Shown piece after piece: positions 47,179-55,051 of a stretch of 64,000 nt of DNA (position 1 is the first letter of the stretch; every line of letters begins with the position of its first letter). This DNA comes from Colwellia sp. (GTDB taxonomy: Bacteria; Pseudomonadota; Gammaproteobacteria; Enterobacterales; Alteromonadaceae), in contig JABSOZ010000024.1 in NCBI GenBank assembly GCA_013215295.1, positions 1 to 64,000 on the forward strand, given 5' to 3'. The notes under the pieces are model-generated. The model was not told where the DNA came from. It did not search any database and was given only the letters and a program-made list of their open reading frames with translations. Both the position numbers and the translations under genes were made by a program.

Positions 47179-47663
47179 ATTGCATATTGATACTTTTTAC
47201 AACGCTCTTTAACCCAATTGTATCTATTCGGTTTTTTGAACTTTAAAGGCACAACAACTAAATAATCATTAATCTGCCTTTCTGAATATTCGTAATTATC
47301 TAAAGTGTTAGAAAAATGAATATATTTTAGGTTTTTATCAAAAAAATAAAACGTTGAAATAACACATAGTATTACTAATGATGATACTAACATATTCCCT
47401 TTTTTATGCTTTACGTCATTGAAATAACTTAAAGTAAATTCTAAAGAAGCCCATAAGCCAATTAAAACAAATACAAAAATAAACATCCCCTGAGGATTGA
47501 AAAATGTATTTGGAATTAACCAAAAGCTTTCGTAACTGATACAGTCTGACCAAATTAGAGATAGTATTGTATACAGCCGAAGGAAAAAAAAGATAGTCAT
47601 TAAAACTATAACTAGTAACCAAATTCTAAAACTAATTATGCGCTCCTTGCAACTTAACGCCAC
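47118..47663 (-). CDS. Membrane protein whose C-terminus is encoded by its attC (cassette gene)
   Basis: Up to 181 aa with three or four hydrophobic helices in the first 120 residues (IWLLVIVLMTIFFFLRLY, MFIFVFVLIGLWASLEF, MLVSSLVILCVISTFYFF). The last ~18 residues (TDAKQLATHVPRIF) come from the attC sequence. The GTG at 47663 lies in the neighbouring attC; AAGGAG six bases before an ATT at codon 10 hints at a non-standard start there. The real length is therefore uncertain at both ends. No family recognised. Confidence 0.6.
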   Translation of the reverse strand: MALSCKERIISFRIWLLVIVLMTIFFFLRLYTILSLIWSDCISYESFWLIPNTFFNPQGMFIFVFVLIGLWASLEFTLSYFNDVKHKKGNMLVSSLVILCVISTFYFFDKNLKYIHFSNTLDNYEYSERQINDYLVVVPLKFKKPNRYNWVKERCKKYQYAIYQAAQTDAKQLATHVPRIF

Positions 47664-47751
47664 GTTAAGCGGCTGATAATTGTTGGCTAAAATAGTGAGG
47701 AACGAACGACAGCCAACAGTTAGCAGTCCGTTCTTAAACGCCTTGTTAGCT
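47653..47751 (-). other. attC site of the 169-aa cassette
   Basis: The minus strand opens AGCTAAC (RYYYAAC with one mismatch) three bases beyond the gene stop and ends GTGGCGTTAAG. Arms AACTGTTGGCTG and ATTGTTGGCTAAAA pair across GTGAGGAACGAACG. 99 bp. Confidence 0.82.
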
Positions 47752-47754
47752 ATC

Positions 47755-48264
47755 TTAATCTACTTTGCTAAAAAACATGTTTCCAAATTTTTGTGTTCGA
47801 AACACGTAGTAGTAATCAAATTTACTACGATATAATACAGGATGTTTATCAATTATATGATAAGGGTTATCCATTGTTATCGACCATTTTTCCGGCGTCT
47901 CGTTCGCCCATTTAACATACCCTTGATATACATTCTCAGATTTATCAGCTAATCGAACAAATAAGTAGAATTTATTGTCTTCAGTTATTTCAAATCTGAA
48001 ATGTTCTTTTTGCCAGTTTGCATTTTTTCCAGGATAAAACTTTGTATCTACTTCATAGCTACCAACGATACGTTGCTTGTCCACATGCGTTAACCCGTTG
48101 AACCACGCAAAAAGCATTAATAAAGAAATAAAACAGATAGGTGTTAACCATAAAACTGAAAACTTATACAAAAATTGTTTATTTTTAGTTTTGTAGAAAT
48201 GCCATAAGTATTTTATCGTCAATACTATCATCCACAAAAATATGGGTAACCAAAGTATAATCAT
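47755..48264 (-). CDS. Membrane-anchored protein with soluble beta domain (cassette gene)
   Basis: 169 aa. Two hydrophobic helices (ILWLPIFLWMIVLTIKYLW and VLWLTPICFISLLMLFAWF) are followed by about 110 soluble residues with a lipocalin-like strand pattern (IVGSYEVDTKFYPG, FRFEITEDNKFYLFVRL, VYQGYVKWANETPEKWSI). It is probably exported and anchored in the inner membrane. No family recognised. Confidence 0.6.
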   Translation of the reverse strand: MIILWLPIFLWMIVLTIKYLWHFYKTKNKQFLYKFSVLWLTPICFISLLMLFAWFNGLTHVDKQRIVGSYEVDTKFYPGKNANWQKEHFRFEITEDNKFYLFVRLADKSENVYQGYVKWANETPEKWSITMDNPYHIIDKHPVLYRSKFDYYYVFRTQKFGNMFFSKVD

Positions 48265-48318
48265 AATGAAATAATCATTTCCAAATTTTTATGACCTATA
48301 GACAATTTAATACTCTAA

Positions 48319-48357
48319 ATAGCCAACTGTTAAAAGTCCTGCTTGAATGGCTTATAG
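48319..48357 (-). other. Truncated attC (one half only)
   Basis: AGCCAACTGTTAAAAGTCC and CTGCTTGAATGGCTTATAG are identical or nearly so to the right half of the 46.7 and 48.9 kb sites. The left half is missing. It lies directly beyond the stop of the 48.4 kb gene, so it is a broken cassette end. Confidence 0.7.
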
Positions 48358-48834
48358 TTATGACTTAGCAAATAGCTTTAGTTTACGTGCAAAATAATAG
48401 TAATAAACAACGATTAAAACACTGGTAATGGAAACATCTACAAATGTTGTTTGATATGTCTCACTTTCTTCTAAATATGAAGAATCAATAAAAATAGCGC
48501 CTATTAAACCAAAAACAATACCAACTACAATTGCTAAAACGATTAAACGAACAATGATAGGCAAACCTAAAGTTACAAACCTAAGAATAAAATCTTTATC
48601 ATCGGTAGATTTATTAACTTTATAACAATACACAATACCTATAATTGTCAGTAAACTCATAATTACAGTATTGATTGTGTCATAGAATCCATATTCTAAG
48701 CCAACTGCTAAAAGTGGATCTGTGGCTAAAATCATAAGAATGCTATAAGTTAAAAAATACTTCAACTGTTCTTTTTGACTTAAACTTTCAGTTTTTAATT
48801 GTTCGATTAATGGCGATACTTTCCAAATATACAT
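48358..48834 (-). CDS. Four-helix membrane protein (cassette gene)
   Basis: 158 aa from the ATG at 48834, which has AAGGAAAGTT directly upstream; an earlier start would add six residues inside the attC edge. Four hydrophobic helices are clear (for example FLTYSILMILATDPLLAVGL, VIMSLLTIIGIVYCY, IIVRLIVLAIVVGIVFGLIG). No family recognised. The stop abuts a half attC. Confidence 0.62.
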   Translation of the reverse strand: MYIWKVSPLIEQLKTESLSQKEQLKYFLTYSILMILATDPLLAVGLEYGFYDTINTVIMSLLTIIGIVYCYKVNKSTDDKDFILRFVTLGLPIIVRLIVLAIVVGIVFGLIGAIFIDSSYLEESETYQTTFVDVSITSVLIVVYYYYFARKLKLFAKS

Positions 48835-48849
48835 AACTTTCCTTGGTAA

Positions 48850-48943
48850 CATAACGCCCCATTAAGAGGCTTTTAATTGTTGGCTAAAATGTGAAGCGAA
48901 GCGGAACCTAGCCGACTGTTTAAAGTCCTGCTTGAATGGCTTA
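48850..48943 (-). other. attC site of the RDD cassette
   Basis: The minus strand runs from CTAAGCC to GGCGTTATG. It is nearly the same as the 46.7 kb site across its whole length, including GAAGCGAAGCGGAACC in the loop-side arm. 94 bp. Confidence 0.82.
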
Positions 48944-48951
48944 GATTACGA

Positions 48952-49896
48952 TTACTCCGAACCTATTATATCTTGGGGGTTAAACTGATGATTGTAACTA
49001 TTCCACTTTGATGCAATGCCAATATCATAACCATAAGTAAGAGTTACTTGAATCATGTTTTTATTTAATGACTCTGGGTAAGTTTTAATTATTGTTATCG
49101 CTAATTCTTTTGCAGTATCAGAATCATCTACATTATTTTTATATAGGAAAGCCTGTGTACTGACATAGGTAGTTGTAGTGCTGTCTGAATCAGATGAAGT
49201 AAAGGTCGTGGAACCTACTGTAACACCTGCATATTTTACTGATTCGATACTATTTATTGCTTCTTGGGTGGCTAATAAACCTTTGAATGGTTCGGATTGA
49301 GCTAAATCAGAAGTAAATACTGGTAAAAGCAAAGCGGCAATAAACAAACTGGTAACCACAGCTAAATGAGGCTTCCAAACTGATGGTAGCTTTTCTGAGG
49401 GAGCTTCAACAATTACAACATAAGAGCCTACAGCTAAATCATGTAATGATTGTCGAGTTACACGATTGAAAATGTATAAATAACAAATTGAAAATAAGCC
49501 ACCAAATATAATAAAAGATAAAGGGTACATCAAATATGAAAGCAGAGCTTCGTTCGTGATTTGAGCTCCATTAAGAGAAAATGGGATAGCGAGGAAGCTA
49601 TACCTTAAAAAAGATTTAGGTAAACTGATCGTTGAATTTGTTTCGTCTACAACTTTAATATTTAGTAACTTTTTACCAATTGTTTGCCCATTTGAAACAG
49701 AGCTATTCATAACCCCAAAATAAGTAATTGATACAGCAAAACCAATTAACCTTCCCCAACCACCAAGCTGAACAAAAGTATCTTCAAGGAATATCCCAAC
49801 GACATATCCCAAAACACCTAAGACGAGAGTGTCAATAAATAACGCACCGATTCTTCGCCAGAATCCACAAATCCATTTTTCTTGTACTTCTTCCAA
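48952..49896 (-). CDS. RDD-family membrane protein (cassette gene)
   Basis: 314 aa, probably from a TTG preceded by AAGGATTAAG. The RDD domain covers about 8-165: FWRRIGALFIDTLVLGVLGYVVG, GQTIGKKLLNIKVVDE and QSLHDLAVGSYVV. After a further helix (VVTSLFIAALLLPVF) about 110 residues are soluble and Ser/Thr-rich. RDD proteins have been tied to ion exchange, but this long-tailed type is uncharacterised. At 945 bp it is the longest cassette gene in this block. Confidence 0.8.
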   Translation of the reverse strand: MEEVQEKWICGFWRRIGALFIDTLVLGVLGYVVGIFLEDTFVQLGGWGRLIGFAVSITYFGVMNSSVSNGQTIGKKLLNIKVVDETNSTISLPKSFLRYSFLAIPFSLNGAQITNEALLSYLMYPLSFIIFGGLFSICYLYIFNRVTRQSLHDLAVGSYVVIVEAPSEKLPSVWKPHLAVVTSLFIAALLLPVFTSDLAQSEPFKGLLATQEAINSIESVKYAGVTVGSTTFTSSDSDSTTTTYVSTQAFLYKNNVDDSDTAKELAITIIKTYPESLNKNMIQVTLTYGYDIGIASKWNSYNHQFNPQDIIGSE

Positions 49897-49927
49897 AACT
49901 TAATCCTTATAAAGATATTTAAAGAAA

Positions 49928-50008
49928 TCTAACGCCCCATTAAGAGGCTTTTATAGTTGGTTAAGGAACCTAACCAACTGTTAAAAGACCTGCTTGAATG
50001 GCTTATAG
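49928..50008 (-). other. Short attC site of the CbrC cassette
   Basis: The minus strand runs CTATAAGCC to GGCGTTAGA. The ends match the subfamily of 48.9 kb, but the middle is shortened: AGTTGGTTAAGG and CCTAACCAACT now pair almost perfectly across AA. 81 bp. A compact variant, probably produced by loss of the loop. Confidence 0.78.
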
Positions 50009-50015
50009 CCTTCTT

Positions 50016-50570
50016 TTAATCGAAGTCAGTATAGCCGCCTAACTTCCCACAGTGATTGCATTTAAATATGTAAGCGGCGGGTGAATCATCAGCATCTAGA
50101 GCCTTAAAATAGTTATTCCAATCTTCTTCACCAATTTTGTAAGTCTTAATAGTTTCAGATTTCAGCTCTTCAATTAAATCAGAGCCAAATTCTATTATCT
50201 CTTTGGAACCTGCTATTCCAATAAAAGAGGCTGCGTCATTACAATGAGTCCACCACTTGTGCTCTTGCCATCCACTAAACCCCGGAGTACGAAAAGCAAT
50301 TTCCTCTTTAATCTCAATTGAGACTTCAGTCCATGAACCATAATCACCAACCGCATCATAATCAGTAAATTCAGCATCGAATTTTTTATGGGCATCTCCG
50401 TTAGCAATGCACCATGGGCAAATTGAATCTTCTAAGTCTTCCTCTGAATAAGGAAGGCCAGTATAAATAAAACCAGTGACTTTCCCACAACACTCACATA
50501 CGCAATCTGATTTTTCAATCGAACCAGTAACGAGTGGTTCCGTATGATACTTAAATTTTGGGAGTTCCAT
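50016..50570 (-). CDS. cbrC: CbrC-family protein (cassette gene)
   Basis: 184 aa with zinc-type cysteine pairs CVCECCGK, CPWCIANG and CNHCGKLGGY. The start LPKFKYHTEPLVTGS and the middle SGWQEHKWWTHCNDAASFIG are characteristic of the CbrC family, first linked to colicin E2 tolerance under CreBC control. GAGGGTAT precedes the ATG. It is the leader-proximal cassette of the block and therefore the most likely to be expressed from an upstream promoter. Its toxin-tolerance role is known for the family only. Confidence 0.82.
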   Translation of the reverse strand: MELPKFKYHTEPLVTGSIEKSDCVCECCGKVTGFIYTGLPYSEEDLEDSICPWCIANGDAHKKFDAEFTDYDAVGDYGSWTEVSIEIKEEIAFRTPGFSGWQEHKWWTHCNDAASFIGIAGSKEIIEFGSDLIEELKSETIKTYKIGEEDWNNYFKALDADDSPAAYIFKCNHCGKLGGYTDFD

Positions 50571-50620
50571 ATACCCTCGATAAGGCTAACCGCTTGTACG
50601 AGAAAAGACCATTTTTCTAC

Positions 50621-50769
50621 AGATCATTAACCGTCTGATTTATTAATAATAGAAATAAATTTACCCTTATATTCTCAGTATAGCAAGTGGTTATTGCTTT
50701 ACATTAATAAGGTATGAAGAAAGCATGTTTTATCTCTTTTTCCAGGGTGAAAGCGTGTAAAAAAGGATT
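50621..50769 (-). repeat. Leader repeat, copy B
   Basis: It matches copy A at 43718-43862. It lies 50 bp from the start of the first cassette gene (cbrC). Between repeat and gene the minus strand has GCGGTTAGCC, close to a G-TTRRRY core of an integron insertion point. On the plus side the gene that follows copy A is absent: the GTG is followed at once by TAA. Confidence 0.75.
50677..50685 (-). promoter_or_regulatory. Extended -10 promoter candidate in leader copy B
   Basis: TGCTATACT on the minus strand, 107 bp from the cbrC start. It is conserved with copy A, where TGATATACT occupies the same place. It would drive the cassette block in the manner of an integron Pc promoter; this is inference from position and conservation. 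Confidence 0.5.
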
Positions 50770-50901
50770 AGAAAATATAAGGAAATTTATTTGTAGTTAA
50801 TGTCGTCAATGTAGTCTTACCCCATTTTCATGTCAATTATCACCAATATTATGTCCACTATCTTCAAGGATAGCTGACATTAGGATATATACTCTCTATA
50901 G

Positions 50902-50914
50902 CATAACGCCCCCA
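50902..50914 (-). other. attC end-box scrap
   Basis: On the minus strand GGGGGCGTTATGC matches the closing box of the neighbouring attC sites (GGGGCGTTATG). The remaining arms are gone. It lies beyond the 3' end of the hydrolase gene at 51010, where a cassette attC would be expected. Confidence 0.4.
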
Positions 50915-51009
50915 TACCGACACAGAAATATAACTTTAGTATTATCCAATGATGCCAGTTTTAATTTCAAGTCGAATTTTGATAACAACATTAATAACTT
51001 GGAAATTAA

Positions 51010-51798
51010 CTATGCCACTGCATTGTTTTTATGAAAGAAACTCTTAACTACTTCTAATAAATATATTGAAGTATCTTTATGAACTTCATGACCCGAAAAT
51101 GGAATATTAATAAAATGTGAGTTTTCAATATGCTCTCGTAAATTAACGGCTTCTTTCAGTGAAAATAGGTGGTCATCATCTCCTCGTACAATTAATGTGG
51201 GTATTTTAATTTGTTTAATAGATTCATACGGATAACCAGTAATCTCAGTGTCAGTCCAGAGCGATACTACAGATTTTATTAGCGTATCGAAATTGGGCGT
51301 TGGGTTAACTTCCGTATAATAGGAGACTGACTCAGGAAATATTTCTCTCCATTTCTTAGACGATACACCGCTCAACAATGAAAATATTGGTTCTTTAGGA
51401 TCTATTTGGCTAGGCGCGCCAACCGTGACAAGAGTTTTAATTCGCGATGGTGTATTAATTGCCATTCTATATGCCGTTGTTCCTCCATCACTAAAGCCAA
51501 TAACGGAAAATAAATCAATTTTTAAATATTCTAGAACAGCCTCAACATCAAATTGATGTTGTTGATATGTCATGGCAGATGTACCAAGTGTTGACTTTCC
51601 GTGCCCACGAAAATCAATTCCTATAAATTTAAAGTGATTTGGTAATTTACTAATAATCTCATTAAAATCAGTAAGATTTCCTAAGCCACCGTGAAGTAAG
51701 ACTAAAGGTTCACCCTCTTGAGCCCCCGCAACCTCAAAGTATATTTTGGCATCATTAACCTGTAAATACTGGCCTGACAAATGGTTAAAAGCAGTCAT
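51010..51798 (-). CDS. Alpha/beta hydrolase
   Basis: 262 aa, cytosolic. Motifs in order are LLHGGLGN (oxyanion region), FRGHGKST, the nucleophile elbow VIGFSDGGTTAY, the acid in RGDDDHLFS and the catalytic His in FSGHEVHKD. This is the general epoxide-hydrolase/haloperoxidase-like fold; the substrate is unknown. It is divergent from a WYL-type regulator, its probable controller. Scraps of attC on both sides suggest it was once in or next to the cassette array. Confidence 0.85.
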   Translation of the reverse strand: MTAFNHLSGQYLQVNDAKIYFEVAGAQEGEPLVLLHGGLGNLTDFNEIISKLPNHFKFIGIDFRGHGKSTLGTSAMTYQQHQFDVEAVLEYLKIDLFSVIGFSDGGTTAYRMAINTPSRIKTLVTVGAPSQIDPKEPIFSLLSGVSSKKWREIFPESVSYYTEVNPTPNFDTLIKSVVSLWTDTEITGYPYESIKQIKIPTLIVRGDDDHLFSLKEAVNLREHIENSHFINIPFSGHEVHKDTSIYLLEVVKSFFHKNNAVA

Positions 51799-51830
51799 TA
51801 TAAATTTTTCCTCGATATAGTTGATAAAAT

Positions 51831-51926
51831 TAACTCCCTAATAATGGGGCAAAAGTCTGTATGTTAAAATGTTAATAAACGAAAACAGCCAACTGTTCTT
51901 TTACCCTGATAATTAGCTTGTTATTT
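51831..51926 (-). other. Degenerate attC-like site in the hydrolase/WYL promoter region
   Basis: The minus strand opens CCAAATAACAAG and has AACAGTTGGCTGTTTTCG, a close match to the inner arm of true sites. It ends GGGAGTTAA. The other arm (TATGTTAAAATG) is eroded. It fills most of the divergent promoter region, so it may have been reused as regulatory DNA. Confidence 0.5.
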
Positions 51927-51995
51927 GGTTTTTCATAATGCTACCATTAGTAACTGCCAAAAAGTGGCAGTATACTTTTCTTCGAGTACCATTTA

Positions 51996-52685
51996 ATGAG
52001 ATCTAGCCGCCTGCTTCAACTTTTACAAATTTTACGCCGTCACCGCCTGCCAGTAAGTGGTCACTTGTTAGCCAATGAATTGGGAGTTAGCATTAGAACT
52101 CTCTATCGCGACATCGCGACACTTCAAGTTCAAGGTGCCGAGATAGAAGGAGAAGCTGGAGTCGGTTATATTCTAAAGTCTGGCTTTTTTCTGCCACCGT
52201 TGATGCTTACTCAAGATGAAATTGAGGCACTTATGCTTGGAATACGTTGGGTTTCGACTTTCGGTGATCAACCTCTGGCATTATCTGCAAAAAATGCGTT
52301 AGCAAAAATTACAGCAGTCCTACCTCCTGAAACTTGCGATGGTGCTGGTGCAGTACCACTTCGTATCGGCTCACCAATACCTGAGCATCTATTGAAAGAG
52401 GATTTGTCTAACCTTCGAAAGGCAATTAGACTAGAGCGAAAGCTGGAAATTGACTATCAAGATAAACAAGGACATGAAAGTACACGGATCATTTGGCCAT
52501 TTGCAATTGGGTATTTCCCTCAAGGGAGAATTCTTGCAGCTTGGTGTGAGACGAGACAAGACTATAGGCATTTTCAAACAGAGAATATCACTCTATTACA
52601 AACATTAGCCGAAACATACCCTCGCAGACGTAGCCAATTATTTAAGGAATGGCATGCGCTGCAAAAGAGAAATTCTACCGACTAA
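51996..52685 (+). CDS. YafY-type HTH/WYL-domain transcriptional regulator
   Basis: 229 aa. HTH_11 at about 4-58 (LLQILRRHRLPVSGHLLANELGVSIRTLYRDIATLQVQGAEIEG) and a WYL domain at about 135-215 (RLERKLEIDYQDKQGHESTRIIWPFAIGYFPQGRILAAWCETR), in which the W-Y-L triad is altered. These proteins repress nearby genes and respond to small ligands or nucleic acids. It is divergent from the alpha/beta hydrolase. Confidence 0.87.
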   Translation: MRSSRLLQLLQILRRHRLPVSGHLLANELGVSIRTLYRDIATLQVQGAEIEGEAGVGYILKSGFFLPPLMLTQDEIEALMLGIRWVSTFGDQPLALSAKNALAKITAVLPPETCDGAGAVPLRIGSPIPEHLLKEDLSNLRKAIRLERKLEIDYQDKQGHESTRIIWPFAIGYFPQGRILAAWCETRQDYRHFQTENITLLQTLAETYPRRRSQLFKEWHALQKRNSTD

Positions 52686-53135
52686 ATATTGAAATTAAAA
52701 AGAACGGATACTTAGGAAATATAGTTATTTTCGAATGACGACTATATAGTCGTTAAGCAGATATTCATATTTACAATCAGTTAGATCAATTATGCACAAC
52801 TTGGCCATAACACCTATCTCGGTTTGGGGCCCCAAACCCATAGAAGTAGAAATTTATGTCCGCTACTTGATCGGAAGTTGACCTTAACATTAAGGAAGTC
52901 TTTATGTCTAGAATGCGCACGGAGAAATCGTTCTTGTTTGATGGGTAACAGCGCCAGTTGTTCATCCGCTTAGGATAGAGGATAACGATCACGACTAACA
53001 AATATCAAACCTGCATATATCTTTATTTAATCTTGGATAGAAAATCCAAACTTTACTGATTTTTATGCTTAGAGAACCTTTACATACAATTAGACTTCAA
53101 CCCTGTCATTCGATAAATCTAGAATATAGCAATAT
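52686..53135. other. Intergenic region, no gene supported
   Basis: About 450 bp between convergent genes. A 71-codon minus-strand frame exists but has no family features or ribosome site. A GGGGCCCC stretch at about 52829 is unusual for this AT-rich sequence. No RNA gene was seen. Confidence 0.4.
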
Positions 53136-53906
53136 TTACGTTGCTTTAATGTGCTCCTGCCCAAAGGTAGAAAGTGTTTCTAATAGTTCAATCAACTGCT
53201 TTTCTGCTTGCAAATTTATATTTTTAGTTTCAAAAGACAGTCCCACTTCACAAGTACGAACATTATTATCAGACTTGCCGTCTGAATATATTCGTAGTGG
53301 ACTACAGGGTAATGACTCAATGCAAATATCATCAAGCAACTCTATCCCCTCAAAAGTTAAAGTGAAATCAAACCAGTCAAACAATTTGATTTTATCACTA
53401 TAGGGTAATCTTATTAGCGCACCTGTTCTGCTTATATTGAGTAATTCTACAGGCACAGAAAAATCGTTATCGCTTATTTTGGATTGATGAATTGGTAGAC
53501 CAGTATGGCGAGTTGATTTACGTTTATTAGAACCATTCCAAGACTTGCGAATAGCAACATCCAAATTATCAGGAGTAAAAGGTTTTATAAGATAGTTGCA
53601 AGCGCCACTTCGAATCGCAGCCAAAACGTGATTTTTATCTCCTTTAGTCGACATCATGATAAAGGGAATTTCTTTATATTTAGAATGGATTTGCATCTGA
53701 TGAAGAAGTTCTTTCCCTGACATTTCAGGCATTTCCCAGTCAGAAATTACGATGTCAATCTCCTCCTGTCTCAACAGGCTCATTGCTTCTATGCCATTAG
53801 AAGCGGAAAATATTTGCTCTGCTCCAATCTTATATTTAATGGCTTTTCGAACTATCTTGATTACTGTAGGGCAGTCATCTACAACCAAATATTTTATATT
53901 TCTCAT
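53136..53906 (-). CDS. Response regulator with PilZ output domain
   Basis: 256 aa. The receiver domain is at about 1-120 with acidic pair D10-D11, phospho-acceptor D56 (VISDWEMPEMSG) and the conserved Lys in YLIKPFTP. From about 130 on comes a PilZ-like domain: basic R-x-x-x-R near KRKSTRHTGLP and NISRTGALIRLP (the N-x-S-x-x-G turn). PilZ binds cyclic di-GMP, so the protein may join phosphorelay and c-di-GMP signals, perhaps for motility or adhesion. No kinase gene is adjacent. Confidence 0.85.
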   Translation of the reverse strand: MRNIKYLVVDDCPTVIKIVRKAIKYKIGAEQIFSASNGIEAMSLLRQEEIDIVISDWEMPEMSGKELLHQMQIHSKYKEIPFIMMSTKGDKNHVLAAIRSGACNYLIKPFTPDNLDVAIRKSWNGSNKRKSTRHTGLPIHQSKISDNDFSVPVELLNISRTGALIRLPYSDKIKLFDWFDFTLTFEGIELLDDICIESLPCSPLRIYSDGKSDNNVRTCEVGLSFETKNINLQAEKQLIELLETLSTFGQEHIKAT

Positions 53907-55051
53907 AATATTACCTTAATAGAATAACTAGTGTTTATTTTGTTAATAAAAGCTTAATTCGATATAAGTTTTACCTGACGTAGAGGAAGCAGGAATTAGT
54001 ACTTTGTGATCTATCTGATGGTTTTTTCCATCTGCAAATTTGTATTTTCCATGGTGGAGAGAACATTTACTAGCGATGTAATAAAAGGGTTAATAAATTA
54101 GACATTCATTGTTGGTCTCCTGACATTATTATTCTATCAGCCTAGATCTATTGTTCAGAGGAACGTTGGTGAATAACTATAGAGTAGTAAAGACAAAAAT
54201 GCCCAGTACCTGATTAAAAATTGCCTGACCGGATTAAGATTTATTATACCAGTCCTTTAATTTTCTAAACTGTACGACAATCAAGCACCATGATAAACAG
54301 GTGAAAAACATAACGTTTACACGACAAAATCAATATTTAGATATTGATGTAGTTCCTTTTCAAATGTGTTTAGCCCATTGGGCTTTACCTAAGATGATAT
54401 TGATTCTGGAACAGTTTTTATGGGAGTATCTTGTCTGGTTAATGAAACATTTCAGTAACCTGATAGAATTTATTCATTAGAAAATATATGGAAAAACATT
54501 TTAGGCTAATGACGTCTAAGCGCACTTTTTTGACGTTAGCTTTTGGTGAGGGAAAAACTACCAGTGTTCATTTTTCTAAGGTCACTAGCTACTACTTTCG
54601 AGAACTTTTCTTATGCTCCAAATTAGCTTCAAAAAGGTCATTTCTGATACGAAAGCAGAAGTTACCCTTGGCTTATCTAGCGACAAATGATCCGACAATC
54701 TGGACCTTAAGCTTCTCAATCAGATAAATAGCAAAAATTTATTAAATAATTTTCAACCTTTTCATTTTTCTTACGTCTTGTATATGTACATCAACTCTCA
54801 AAGATTAGAATTATGAATTTTTATAATAAACTTGTAAAGCTGCTCAAACGAGATAGATTCATCATTTTTGCTCTTGTTTCTAAGGAGACATTAGTAGAAT
54901 AAAAATTATAGAGTAATTGTGAAATATGGATGATTTTTACGGTATTAAATATTGAAAACAAAAAAGAAACTGGCTATTTTTATGTCTATGAAAGAATCAA
55001 CATAGTATAAAAATATGAAGTGCACTTTCAAGATAAAAAAGGTTTTAAACT
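53907..55051. other. Long gene-poor region
   Basis: About 1.1 kb. A perfect dyad AGCCCATTGGGCT lies at 54372-54384. A 79-codon plus-strand frame at 54488 lacks family features, and GCTAATGACGTC / GACGTTAGC inside it can pair. Nothing else was supported. The last 100 bp presumably holds the promoter of the esterase at 55052. Confidence 0.45.

Larger units (their letters stand above)
45752..50570 (-). mobile_element. Integron cassette block without integrase (CALIN)
   Basis: Seven attC-like sites (two of them altered) alternate with genes that all lie on the minus strand, each gene having an attC directly beyond its stop. From the leader end the order is CbrC, RDD, a four-helix protein, a single-anchor protein, a 181-aa protein, an 88-aa protein and Coq4-like/VanZ. 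No integrase lies at either end. The right end meets the leader repeat (copy B) and the left end meets the tail element. Cassettes of this kind are normally moved by an IntI acting in trans. Confidence 0.8.
50571..51009. other. Intergenic region holding leader repeat copy B
   Basis: About 440 bp between two minus-strand genes. Besides the leader repeat it contains GCATAACGCCCCC at 50902-50914, which looks like the last box of an attC without the rest. A short hairpin pairs CTATCTTCAAGGATAG. No frame supported. Confidence 0.5.

Noticed and set aside
46683-48943. An insertion sequence carrying the repeated GTCCTGCTTGAATGGC segment
   Set aside because: No transposase or terminal inverted repeats accompany it; the segment is part of the attC right arm.
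45752-50010. Regularly spaced similar hairpins taken as a CRISPR array or REP elements
   Set aside because: Spacing follows genes (0.3-1 kb), units are 80-100 bp with paired arms and RYYYAAC/GTTRRRY ends, which fits attC and not CRISPR or REP.
52786-53001. A 71-codon minus-strand frame between the WYL and REC-PilZ genes
   Set aside because: No motif, no ribosome site, no similarity that I recognise; a transposase remnant could not be supported.
54488-54727. A 79-codon plus-strand frame
   Set aside because: No ribosome site or recognisable motif, a repetitive-looking composition, and no operon context; treated as chance.
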